NCBI GenBank assembly: GCA_019420525.1
Contig: JAHZHA010000016.1
Location: 66,415 to 130,414 of the forward strand
Direction of reading: 5' to 3'
Length of the DNA stretch: 64,000 nt
Origin: Bacillota bacterium
GTDB taxonomy: Bacteria; Bacillota; Clostridia; Peptostreptococcales; Anaerovoracaceae
Shown here: positions 57,092 to 64,000 of the stretch, piece after piece
Layout of the letters: each line of letters begins with the position of its first letter
Position numbering within the stretch: position 1 is the first letter of the stretch
Program-made: the position numbers and the translations under genes
Notes under the pieces: model-generated
The model's input: the letters and a program-made list of their open reading frames with translations, nothing else
What the model was told of the DNA's origin: nothing
Database searches by the model: none

Positions 57092-57433
57092 CTATTGTGC
57101 GCAGTATCTGTGACCGCCGCCCTGACCGTGTCCGCTGCCGTGATGATACAGATGAGCCCCGCAGCCGTTTTCTCTGTTGTCGCAGATGCCGTCGCCGTCC
57201 GCATCCGTAAAGCCTGCTCCGCACTGTTCTGCGCCGCAGTTATCGCACACTCCGTCGCCGTCTGTATCCGCAAAGCCCGCTCCGCACTGTCCTGTCACAT
57301 AATTATCGCATACTCCGTCGCCGTTCGCATCCGTAAAATTCCGTCCGTGGAATCCGTCGCCGGCAAACGCGGCCGCCGTACCGATGACCAGAACGACAAC
57401 GATTAATGAAACGAAAATGATGATTTTTTTCAT
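57092..57433 (-). CDS. Secreted calcium-type repeat protein with His tail
   Basis: 113 residues. Signal peptide (MKKIIIFVSLIVVVLVIGTAAAFA), then three repeats of the form GxGF-x-D-x-DGDG-x-CDN (FTDANGDGVCDN, FADTDGDGVCDN, FTDADGDGICDN), which is the thrombospondin type 3/dockerin-like Ca2+ loop with an added Cys, then GCGAHLYHHGSGHGQGGGHRYC. Likely binds Ca2+ or transition metal outside the cell. The DNA shows matching direct repeats, so copy number may vary. Start ATG 57431-57433 after AAAGGAG. First in the sigma/anti-sigma series, 57 bases upstream of the sigma gene. Confidence 0.82.
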   Translation of the reverse strand: MKKIIIFVSLIVVVLVIGTAAAFAGDGFHGRNFTDANGDGVCDNYVTGQCGAGFADTDGDGVCDNCGAEQCGAGFTDADGDGICDNRENGCGAHLYHHGSGHGQGGGHRYCAQ

Positions 57434-57571
57434 GTGGTTTTCTCCTTTATGATCTGCAGTTTTAACTGATTTCATATATAATACGAATCAGAAGCGCATT
57501 TCCATTCAGATCATTTTCATTTTTTTAAATATTTTTCTCATTCTGGCAGAAAGAAAAGGAGGCCTCCGGGT

Positions 57572-58264
57572 ATGAAACGAGAAAGCAGGAAAAAGCGGAA
57601 CGCACAGAAGCCGCAGGAAAACACCGGGGAAAAACCCGTTCTGATCCGTACGGAAAACGGGCTGACGCTCACCGACGGCTGGCAGACGATGACAGGAGAT
57701 TTTTCGTCGCTGCTCTCGCGGATCAGCGAAAACAATCTTCGGGGAGAGCTCCTGGTGAAAGCGTCGAAAATCAGGGGACTTGACCGTCCGGTGAGAGTGA
57801 CGGACGCCACAGCCGGCATGGGCGAGGATTCTTTCCTGCTGGCTGCCGCCGGATTCCAGGTAAAACTCTACGAGAGGGATCCCGTCATCGCTGCGCTTCT
57901 CCGGGATGCGCTGGAGCGCGCGGCTCTCGATCCGGATCTGGCCTCTGTCGTATCCCGGATGGAATTTTTTGAAGAGGACAGCCTGCCAGCGCTGCGCCGC
58001 TGCAGCGAACCCCCTGATGTCATCCTGTTGGACCCGATGTTTCCTGAACGAAAAAAAAGCGGGCTCATCAAAAAGAAATTCCAGCTGCTTCATCAGCTGG
58101 AACAGCCCTGCTCAGACGAAGAGGAACTGATGGAGGCCGCCATCTCCGCTCATCCGCGCAAAATCGTCGTCAAAAGACCGCTGAAAGGCCCCTGGCTGGC
58201 CGGCAGAAAACCGCACTATTCTCTGAAAGGAAAAGCCATCCGTTACGATTGCTTCGTTCTCTGA
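57572..58264 (+). CDS. rsmJ: RsmJ-family 16S rRNA guanine-N2 methyltransferase
   Basis: 230-residue SAM methyltransferase. Motif I VTDATAGMGEDSFLLAAAGFQV, then LYERDPVIAALLRDALERA and catalytic DPMFPERKKSGLIKKK, and C-terminal VVKRPLKGPWLAGRKP with GKAIRYDCF; these match RsmJ (m2G1516 of E. coli 16S rRNA). The basic N-terminus (MKRESRKKRNAQKP) is an addition. Ribosome binding site AAAGGAGG upstream of ATG 57572. Confidence 0.88.
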   Translation: MKRESRKKRNAQKPQENTGEKPVLIRTENGLTLTDGWQTMTGDFSSLLSRISENNLRGELLVKASKIRGLDRPVRVTDATAGMGEDSFLLAAAGFQVKLYERDPVIAALLRDALERAALDPDLASVVSRMEFFEEDSLPALRRCSEPPDVILLDPMFPERKKSGLIKKKFQLLHQLEQPCSDEEELMEAAISAHPRKIVVKRPLKGPWLAGRKPHYSLKGKAIRYDCFVL

Positions 58265-58288
58265 AACGGACGGCGTATTGCGGAAAAC

Positions 58289-59320
58289 TCATGTGATCTT
58301 TCTGCCGATGCTGCACAGGCGCAGCAGGCGTACGCATACCAGCGACACGGCGACGATAGCCGGTATCAGCAGAGGAATTGCGATCCAGGCGGACAGGTCT
58401 TCAGGCGCCACGTATTTTTTGAAGGTATCCAGAAAGAGAATATGGATCAGATATACGCCGAAAGAACATTCACAGCAGATATCCACCGCTCTCCTGCTCT
58501 TGTCGCCCAGGCTGATCCTGCCGTCTCTGATCCTCAGAAAATACAGGAAGAAAGCGGCGCTCATGAGAATGATCAGCGGATCTCCATACTGCAGGACTTT
58601 CTCATAGTGGACACCGTCCTGAGCGGAGACAAACCAGGTCAGCCCCGTGCAGGCGGCGGCGCACGCCCAGAAAACGGCGGCAGCTGCCTTCCGGCTGACT
58701 TTTATCCGCTCTCTGTACTTATACAGATAATATCCGGCGAATACGTAAAAAGCGTAGACCCGGTCTCCTACGAGAGGGACATCGTAATACGCCTGCACGC
58801 CGATCAGCGAAATGAGGTAATTGAACACCACGGCCGCCGTGATGACCACCAGAAACACTTTTTCCCACTTTTCCCCGAGATGTGCGCACAGGATCTGAAA
58901 AAACGGCATCACGAGATAGATGGGAATCATCGCGTACAAATACCACAGATGCGCCTCCGCCGGCAGGTACAGGAATTTCTTCAGACTGTACGTCTCCCCG
59001 AAGACGGTGTAATTCCAGATACAGTAAACCGCGCTCCAGACGGCCAGCGCCAGCGCGAAACGGCCGAGCCTCCGGATATATACGGAAAACGTATCCTGCA
59101 TGCCCAGGAGAAACGCTCCGGAAATCATAAAAAAACACGGCACGCTGACACGAGACAGCGTATCGGCCGCCAGAGCGAATACGTACTCACTCTCCGTCAC
59201 CGAGCCGTATGCCCGGCAGTAATAATTTGTCACATGTATGGCTACCACCATGACAAAAGAAATCACGCGTATCACCTGGACATTGTAATCGATCCCGGCT
59301 GTTCTGTCTGTCGTCTGCAT
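58289..59320 (-). CDS. Acyltransferase family membrane protein (Acyl_transf_3)
   Basis: 343-residue protein with ten hydrophobic helices. Family features: VQVIRVISFVMVVAIHVTNYYC with the conserved His in helix 1, and SRVSVPCFFMISGAFLLG. Related proteins O-acetylate surface polysaccharides or lipids (OafA/WecH). Substrate unknown. Start ATG 59318-59320; four copies of AGAACG lie just upstream. 105 bases after an XRE regulator gene ending at 59426, probably co-transcribed. Confidence 0.85.
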   Translation of the reverse strand: MQTTDRTAGIDYNVQVIRVISFVMVVAIHVTNYYCRAYGSVTESEYVFALAADTLSRVSVPCFFMISGAFLLGMQDTFSVYIRRLGRFALALAVWSAVYCIWNYTVFGETYSLKKFLYLPAEAHLWYLYAMIPIYLVMPFFQILCAHLGEKWEKVFLVVITAAVVFNYLISLIGVQAYYDVPLVGDRVYAFYVFAGYYLYKYRERIKVSRKAAAAVFWACAAACTGLTWFVSAQDGVHYEKVLQYGDPLIILMSAAFFLYFLRIRDGRISLGDKSRRAVDICCECSFGVYLIHILFLDTFKKYVAPEDLSAWIAIPLLIPAIVAVSLVCVRLLRLCSIGRKIT

Positions 59321-59324
59321 ATTC

Positions 59325-59359
59325 CGTTCTCTCCGTTCTCTTTTCGTTCTTTCCGTTCT
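59325..59359 (-). repeat. Four AGAACG repeats before acyltransferase start
   Basis: CGTTCT on the plus strand at 59325, 59334, 59345 and 59354 (AGAACG on the coding strand), spacing 9, 11 and 9. The repeats contain the ribosome binding site (GGAG), so they may bind a protein or form a purine-rich ribosome standby site. Confidence 0.5.
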
Positions 59360-59425
59360 GCCGGAACATTTCCCGGCTTTTTTCGGTTTCACAGCTATCA
59401 TGACACAAAAGGCGCCCGACGTCAA

Positions 59426-59698
59426 TCAGGCAGCGCCCGCTTTCATCATACCTGAAAAAGAAATATCCCCGTCGATGACGAGGATACTTTCGATAGATGT
59501 ATTTAAGATTCTGCTGAGGATGATGAGATTGTCCAGGGACGGCAGAGATTTTCCCGACATCCACTTGTAGACCGCCTGAGGATTTTCAAATGCCATGGGC
59601 TCCTGGATATCTTTTACGGAATATCCCCTGTCCGCCGTCATCTGCCGGATCCGTCTGCCCGTCTCTTTCTGCGAGATTGAAATATATACCGCTTTCAT
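59426..59698 (-). CDS. XRE-family HTH regulator
   Basis: 90 residues. HTH: TGRRIRQMTADRGYSVKDIQEPMAF with second helix ENPQAVYKWMSGKSLPSLDNL and LSRILNTSIESIL. The strong start site AAGGAGGTCGATGAT precedes ATG 59696-59698. It may regulate itself and the acyltransferase downstream through the palindrome at 59758-59776. Confidence 0.88.
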   Translation of the reverse strand: MKAVYISISQKETGRRIRQMTADRGYSVKDIQEPMAFENPQAVYKWMSGKSLPSLDNLIILSRILNTSIESILVIDGDISFSGMMKAGAA

Positions 59699-59757
59699 AT
59701 CATCGACCTCCTTTTCCTTGATAAATCAATTCTATCCGATGGATCAATGAAAATACC

Positions 59758-59795
59758 GGGATAAACATTATATCCCTTCCTCTTACCTTTTACAA
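59758..59795 (-). promoter_or_regulatory. Promoter and operator of XRE gene
   Basis: Minus strand TTGTAA (59795-59790), 16-base spacer, perfect TATAAT (59773-59768). GGGATA (59758-59763) and TATCCC (59771-59776) form a palindrome centred on the -10, a likely repressor site. Confidence 0.55.
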
Positions 59796-59972
59796 GTGCT
59801 ATATTTCAGATCACGCATTTTTTACAAAAGCACACGGACGCAGGAGGAAAATCTGATCTCCTGAACCTTTTCCCAGCCTGCGCCGGCAGTTTCCCGCCAT
59901 CTCCTCCCGTTTTGCGGGCGGAAAACGTCGGCTCGCCGGTATCTTTCCGCCCGGGACAGTGTTGCTTGCGAT

Positions 59973-60482
59973 TTATAATTCGATCTCGATGACGGCCGTG
60001 CTGTTGATGAGATCCAGAGCTGTCTGTGCCCGTATCAGCTCATCGGAAACCTTGTGGTAATCACGCTCCGCGTCTTCGATATCGTAGTTTGCGTAGTCGT
60101 ATTCGATCAGATAATTGTCGGAATAGCCCACAGCGTTGACCCGCCTTTTGGGCAGCCGGTCCTTCATTTCTGCCAGCCGGCTCCTGCGTGCGTTCAGCTG
60201 TGGAAGGTAAACCAGAAGTTGATCGACAGTCATATCGAAACCGGGAACCTCCGTCTCCAGATTGAAGCGGTTGACAGCATGCTTTACCCTGCGGATTTTT
60301 TTCTCCAGTTCCTTCAGCATTTCCTGTGTCTGGAGATAATCGTAAACGGGCCGCACCGATTCGATGTCTTCCTGAATGGCCGCTGTAAATTCCCGCGTCT
60401 GACGCTCTCTGCGCTCCAGGGCTTCATGTTTTTCTTTCAATGTGCGAATCAGCTTTGACGCTTCCGAAGGTGTATATTTCAC
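59973..60482 (-). CDS. Coiled-coil protein, possibly DIP1984-like
   Basis: 169-residue helical protein starting at GTG 60480-60482, six bases after AAAGGAGGG. First half is highly charged coiled coil (KLIRTLKEKHEALERRERQTREF), middle LEKKIRRVKHAVNRFN, C-terminus DELIRAQTALDLINSTAVIEIEL. The overall arrangement recalls DIP1984/septicolysin-like proteins, but similarity is not strong. No signal peptide or membrane helix. Preceded by a leader with terminator. Confidence 0.6.
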   Translation of the reverse strand: MKYTPSEASKLIRTLKEKHEALERRERQTREFTAAIQEDIESVRPVYDYLQTQEMLKELEKKIRRVKHAVNRFNLETEVPGFDMTVDQLLVYLPQLNARRSRLAEMKDRLPKRRVNAVGYSDNYLIEYDYANYDIEDAERDYHKVSDELIRAQTALDLINSTAVIEIEL

Positions 60483-60771
60483 GGTGAATCCCTCCTTTTT
60501 CTCTGGCTCTGCGATCTTTTCAGTCTTATACCTTTTTTCTGAAAATAAAAGGCAGCCTGAAACCGTACTTCCGCTGCCGATTCCCGTACCGGGAAAAGTT
60601 TCTGCCGGCGGTCCGGTTCTTTCCGGTGAATGTCTCTTAAGCATCCCATACTTTGACTTTGGACATAAACAGATAAACGATAAAAATTCAAACGACTCTT
60701 TTTCCGACATTAAACCCGAATTTCACGCTCTGCCTCTAAACCGGAAAAGATTCCGTGTACCGCCGTCCGGT
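60483..60771 (-). other. Leader RNA with internal terminator
   Basis: Transcribed region of about 290 bases between the promoter and GTG 60482. It holds a hairpin GGCAGC ... GCTGCC followed by TTTTATTTTC (60535-60585) upstream of the coding start, as in attenuators. The in-frame ATG at 60710 has no ribosome binding site. No known riboswitch consensus recognised. Confidence 0.4.
60546..60580 (-). terminator. Terminator inside the leader
   Basis: Minus strand GGCAGC, loop of about 16, GCTGCCTTTTATTTTC; stem of six or more GC-rich pairs followed by T-rich run, about 60 bases before the GTG start. Confidence 0.5.
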
Positions 60772-60777
60772 AAAATT

Positions 60778-60806
60778 ATTATAGCGAAGCATCCGGCTTC
60801 TGTCAT
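60778..60806 (-). promoter_or_regulatory. Promoter of the leader and coiled-coil gene
   Basis: Minus strand ATGACA (60806-60801), 17-base spacer, perfect TATAAT (60783-60778). The spacer contains the palindrome GAAGC-CGGAT-GCTTC. Confidence 0.65.
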
Positions 60807-60871
60807 TCAACCGTCAGTTTAAAATTCGTCCGTTCCCCGGTCTTATCTCATGGTAAGCGGAAAATTTCACC

Positions 60872-61834
60872 TTACGCCTGATCGAACAGGGACATCTGTT
60901 CGAATATTTCTTCTTTCACAGAATCCGTCTTTTTTTCCGGAATGGTTCCGTCCCAATCCGCTGTGACAGGGATGGCGCCTTTTTCGATCAGCGCCTGATT
61001 TCCGGGATAAGGATGATCCCAGCATAAAGTCGGACACCAGTTTTTTCTGAGATTTTCCGATGCTCCGGTCCAAGTACCGCCTTTATTCAGATCAGAGCGG
61101 ACGACTACCGTGGCGTCAGACTGGGCGTAAATGTAACGGTTCCGCATCATGGCCATGCCGACATGGAATCCGGCATCCGGCCTGGCAGCAGACATCAGCA
61201 ATAAGCTTCCGTTCTGAATCTGACGGACCGTATCGCTTTTTCTGAGCTTTTTCAGCAGGGAGCCCGACAGATATTCCACGACAAAAGATCCGTTCAGCAG
61301 GGCCTCCGTTTCAGAAACCGTGTCGATTCCTCTGGCTCCCCCGGACACTACGCCGTATCCCCGGGAGACGGTTTTCCGGACAGCCGTCCTTGCGAAACCG
61401 ATATCTTCCTCCTCAACGGTGCGTGCGCCCACATATCCGATATATTTTCTCTCCAGAAGCTCCGGATCTCCGGCGAAATAAAAGACGGGAGGGCATCCGC
61501 CGCCGAGTTTTCTCTTCAGCTTCACGGGATAAGATGCATCTGCCCTGGTAATAACGCCGATCCCGATATTACGATACTCTTCCAGCGCAAAACTCAGGCT
61601 GGCGCTGCGGTCGAGCAGCCGTAACATCCTTTCGGTTTCCCCGCCGCTGATTCCTAAAACCGATCCGAAATCATCTGCAGAAAAAGAAAACAGATCTCCG
61701 GGTGACTTGCCTGCATGATTCAGTTTCTTCGCCAGTTCGCCGTACTCTTTCGGTTCCAGCGGATACACCCCCTCGCCGACACAGATATGACTGCAGAGTG
61801 TCAGTATCGCATTTGAATCCTGTTTCATCATCAA
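60872..61834 (-). CDS. DprA-like protein
   Basis: 320-residue Rossmann-fold protein related to DNA-processing protein DprA and the ShosA-type family. Fold landmarks: KYIGYVGARTVEEEDIGFARTAVRKTVSRGYGVVSGGARGIDTVSETEAL (core), then MMRNRYIYAQSDATVVVRSD and GTWTGASENL. Helical N-terminal region present; no C-terminal winged helix like some DprA. Overlaps the RecQ-PRTase gene by four bases (ATGA), so the two are translationally coupled. Role in RecA loading (DprA) or in defence (ShosTA-like) cannot be told from sequence. Confidence 0.85.
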   Translation of the reverse strand: MMMKQDSNAILTLCSHICVGEGVYPLEPKEYGELAKKLNHAGKSPGDLFSFSADDFGSVLGISGGETERMLRLLDRSASLSFALEEYRNIGIGVITRADASYPVKLKRKLGGGCPPVFYFAGDPELLERKYIGYVGARTVEEEDIGFARTAVRKTVSRGYGVVSGGARGIDTVSETEALLNGSFVVEYLSGSLLKKLRKSDTVRQIQNGSLLLMSAARPDAGFHVGMAMMRNRYIYAQSDATVVVRSDLNKGGTWTGASENLRKNWCPTLCWDHPYPGNQALIEKGAIPVTADWDGTIPEKKTDSVKEEIFEQMSLFDQA

Positions 61835-63909
61835 TCCTCTCTATTGCTGCTGTCCGCCAATGCGAACGGGTATATACGCTCCGCACCGGCTTCCATCAGC
61901 CTGTAACCACAGACCGTAAAGGTCCATCTGGAATCCACGATATCATCCACCAGTAATATGTTTTCCGGTATTTCCACACCTGTTTTCACGGAAAAAGACT
62001 GGAAGGCATTGGCGCACTGATAGGAGTTGTTCTCCATTGCCTTTTGCTTTTCCGCCGTCTTTTTCTCCAGCGCGTCGACGACTTCAAGCCGGAGAGCATG
62101 CGCCAGACGCAGTGCAAAATCTTTTACGAGATCGCTTCGCAGCGACGGAACGAAACATATATGGCGAATTTCATGTTCTTGAACAAAATCTCTTAAAACG
62201 GCTGCGCTCTTTCCCACCAGTTCATCACAAAAACGCCTTTCCTGCGAGTATTTCCCCTGTTTCACCAGCTCACCGTATCCCGGGTCGCCGTATTTCGAGA
62301 TGCAGAGTCCCGTCTGATTGACAAACGCGATCTTGCTGTTTTTCGTGACACTGGAATTTGCCCACATTTTTCTCGGTTCCACAGGAATCAGAAGCCGGTT
62401 CAGATACTGCTCCGCCGCCTGAAGATACTGGGAAGACACGTCGGAAGAGAACAGTTCTTTTCCCAGACAATTTGAGCAATGCCCGCAATCGCCGGCCGTC
62501 CGGTCATCCAAGCAGGAAACGATGTATCTGCTGTAACACTCCTCTGTAGCGGTCAGAGACTTCATCTGTTCCGTCTCTTTCCTTCTCATGGCGGTAACCG
62601 CATCGTAATGCGCTTTATCATATATGAACTTTTTCGGCGTGATATAATAGCTGGAATCCTCTTTTCTGACAAAGCCGTCGTTCATAAGAAAAGCCAGCGC
62701 TTTGTCAATTCTCGCTCTCCGTATGTTGAGAGAGGAGAGGAGCTGATTCAGCGTCACGCCGTCGTGCCGGCCGATATAATCCATGATGGCTTTTGTCTCC
62801 TGCTCCGAAGGAAAAGCCGTACTGGTAAAATAATTCAGAATGTCCTCATCCTCTTCGCCGTACATGAGAAAGATATACGCTCTGTCGATATTGCGTCCGG
62901 CCCTGCCGATCTGCTGATAATAGGAAACTATGTTGGCCGGCATCTGATAATGAATGACAAAAGCAATATCGTCTTTATCATATCCCATCCCCAACTTTAT
63001 CGTGGCGACGATCACCTTGAGCTGATTTCTGCGGAATTTTTCTTCGATTTCGCGGTTGACCGCATCACCGTCCGCACCGCTGCGCGAATAGTAGGCTGCC
63101 GCCTGTATTTTATTCTTCCTGAGAAATTCCGCCAGATGATCGCAGTCACGCTGTGTAAGGCAATAGATGATTCCGCTTCCGGGCAACTTCGTCACATTTT
63201 CCAAAATCCACGCGTAACGATGAATTCTGTCGGGCTGATTCATGATCTGTATATACAGCGAATCCCGGGTCAGTGAACCTCTGGAGACGAAGACATCGCT
63301 TCCCAGCTGCCGTTTCAGATCTTCGGTCACCCGGTCGTTTGCCGTGGCTGTCGTCGCCAGAACGGGAACATTTTCCGGAAGCCTGCTGACGATTTTTCTC
63401 AGATTTCCGTATTCCAGGCGGAAATCGTGACCCCAGTCTGAAATACAGTGCGCTTCGTCGATCACAAAAAGACCGATGCGGATGTTGTGCAGACGGCTCT
63501 GAACATCGTCGCTGAAAAGAGTCTCCGGCGTGATAAAGAGCAGATCGAGCCTGTCTTCTTCCAACGCATCCAGAATCTGCCGGCGTCTGTCTCTGACGGT
63601 GCTGTTGAGAACATCGCAGGAGAGCTTCAGTTTTTCCGCTGCAGCGATCTGATTCTCCATCAGCACGAGAAGCGGACTTACGACCATGGTGACGCCACGC
63701 TTCTGTTCTCGAAGAAGCTTTGTGCATACAAAATATATCAGACTTTTTCCCCAACCGGTCCGCTGTACCACTAGCGTTCTTCTCTGCGTCATGGTCGCCT
63801 CGATGGCTTCATACTGCCCGTCGCGGAAAACCGCCTCTTCTCCGTAAAAATCTTTCAGAATCGTTTCTGCTTTTTCATGAATCTGTCTGTTTCCGTATAT
63901 TTCACCCAC
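61831..63909 (-). CDS. RecQ helicase fused to phosphoribosyltransferase domain
   Basis: 692 residues. RecQ core: motif I VQRTGWGKSLIYF, DEAH box VIDEAHCISDWGHDFR, motif VI QQIGRAGRN, then Zn-binding cysteines (CYSRYIVSC ... CGHCSNC), winged helix, and in place of an HRDC domain a C-terminal phosphoribosyltransferase-like domain with ENILLVDDIVDSRWTFTVCG and KKTAEKQKAMENNSYQ. Start GTG 63907-63909, nine bases after GGAGG; ATGs at 63951 and 63930 lack sites. Followed by a DprA-like gene overlapping four bases. Confidence 0.88.
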   Translation of the reverse strand: MGEIYGNRQIHEKAETILKDFYGEEAVFRDGQYEAIEATMTQRRTLVVQRTGWGKSLIYFVCTKLLREQKRGVTMVVSPLLVLMENQIAAAEKLKLSCDVLNSTVRDRRRQILDALEEDRLDLLFITPETLFSDDVQSRLHNIRIGLFVIDEAHCISDWGHDFRLEYGNLRKIVSRLPENVPVLATTATANDRVTEDLKRQLGSDVFVSRGSLTRDSLYIQIMNQPDRIHRYAWILENVTKLPGSGIIYCLTQRDCDHLAEFLRKNKIQAAAYYSRSGADGDAVNREIEEKFRRNQLKVIVATIKLGMGYDKDDIAFVIHYQMPANIVSYYQQIGRAGRNIDRAYIFLMYGEEDEDILNYFTSTAFPSEQETKAIMDYIGRHDGVTLNQLLSSLNIRRARIDKALAFLMNDGFVRKEDSSYYITPKKFIYDKAHYDAVTAMRRKETEQMKSLTATEECYSRYIVSCLDDRTAGDCGHCSNCLGKELFSSDVSSQYLQAAEQYLNRLLIPVEPRKMWANSSVTKNSKIAFVNQTGLCISKYGDPGYGELVKQGKYSQERRFCDELVGKSAAVLRDFVQEHEIRHICFVPSLRSDLVKDFALRLAHALRLEVVDALEKKTAEKQKAMENNSYQCANAFQSFSVKTGVEIPENILLVDDIVDSRWTFTVCGYRLMEAGAERIYPFALADSSNRED

Positions 63910-63965
63910 TGTACATTTCCTCCGATTCATCTTTATGTCCCGGGATTGCATTACCCTATGTCAGC

Positions 63966-63994
63966 ATCATAGAATTCGTCTTCCGAAAAGTCAA
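63966..63994 (-). promoter_or_regulatory. Sigma-A promoter of the RecQ-DprA operon
   Basis: Minus strand TTGACT (63994-63989), 17-base spacer, TATGAT (63971-63966). It makes the RecQ-like gene the first of its operon. Confidence 0.7.
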
Positions 63995-64000
63995 GAGCAT

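Noticed and set aside
1..64000. CRISPR arrays, insertion sequences, prophage or rRNA genes
   Set aside because: No regularly spaced repeats, transposase motifs, phage structural genes or rRNA sequence were seen anywhere in the window.

Overview
The window is a chromosomal segment of an anaerobic Firmicute of the class Clostridia. The evidence is the strong AGGAGG-type ribosome binding sites, sigma-A promoters of the TTGACA/TATAAT kind, intrinsic terminators after most operons, the gene order xseA-xseB-ispA-dxs-tlyA, the paired TIGR03960/TIGR03936 radical-SAM genes, a CoA-transferase/crotonase amino-acid or organic-acid module and clostridial-type ferredoxins. The species cannot be named from the sequence alone. 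No insertion sequence, prophage or CRISPR array was seen.

Layout. 1-5.5 kb: 5' part of cysK, a tRNA nucleotidyltransferase, a MarR/FUSC pair with a clear operator, a lipoprotein behind a terminator-bearing leader, and a valine tRNA with C at position 33. 5.5-11.4 kb: CoA-transferase, enoyl-CoA hydratase and APC permease, divergent from xpt-pbuX. 11.4-19.6 kb: a Dlt-like surface-modification operon (adenylating enzyme, fold-III PLP decarboxylase, acyl carrier protein, MBOAT, SGNH protein) headed by a two-component system; the decarboxylase is foreign to classical dlt operons. 19.8-34.3 kb: a long leftward housekeeping series (three-domain NTP-transferase/HD/phosphatase protein, M50 protease, radical-SAM pair, alanyl-tRNA editing, mtnA plus class II aldolase, xseAB, ispA, dxs, tlyA, HAD phosphatase).

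34.3-44.6 kb: a probable structured RNA, methyltransferase, DUF1292, rpmB, DUF134 regulator, two tandem paralogous cysteine-motif miniproteins, a 59-residue membrane protein, yerC, recJ, and an ftsE-ftsX-PcsB/EnvC-like cell-division operon whose FtsE has a long acidic/basic tail. 44.7-54 kb: MATE, lipoprotein esterase, ABC exporter, CoA-disulfide-reductase/rhodanese fusion, DMT exporter, ArsC/Spx-like protein. 54-57.5 kb: a leftward series of a secreted calcium-type repeat protein, ECF-like sigma factor, RsgI-like anti-sigma, Crp/Fnr regulator, ferredoxin and NapH-like membrane Fe-S protein. 57.5-64 kb: rsmJ, acyltransferase, XRE regulator, a coiled-coil protein behind an attenuator-like leader, and a two-gene operon of a RecQ helicase fused to a phosphoribosyltransferase and a DprA-like protein, which is a candidate ShosTA-related defence module.

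Most interesting for follow-up are the decarboxylase-containing Dlt-like operon, the RecQ-PRTase/DprA pair, the twin cysteine miniproteins, and several leader RNAs with terminators. All functional statements are read from sequence motifs and context; no database search was possible.
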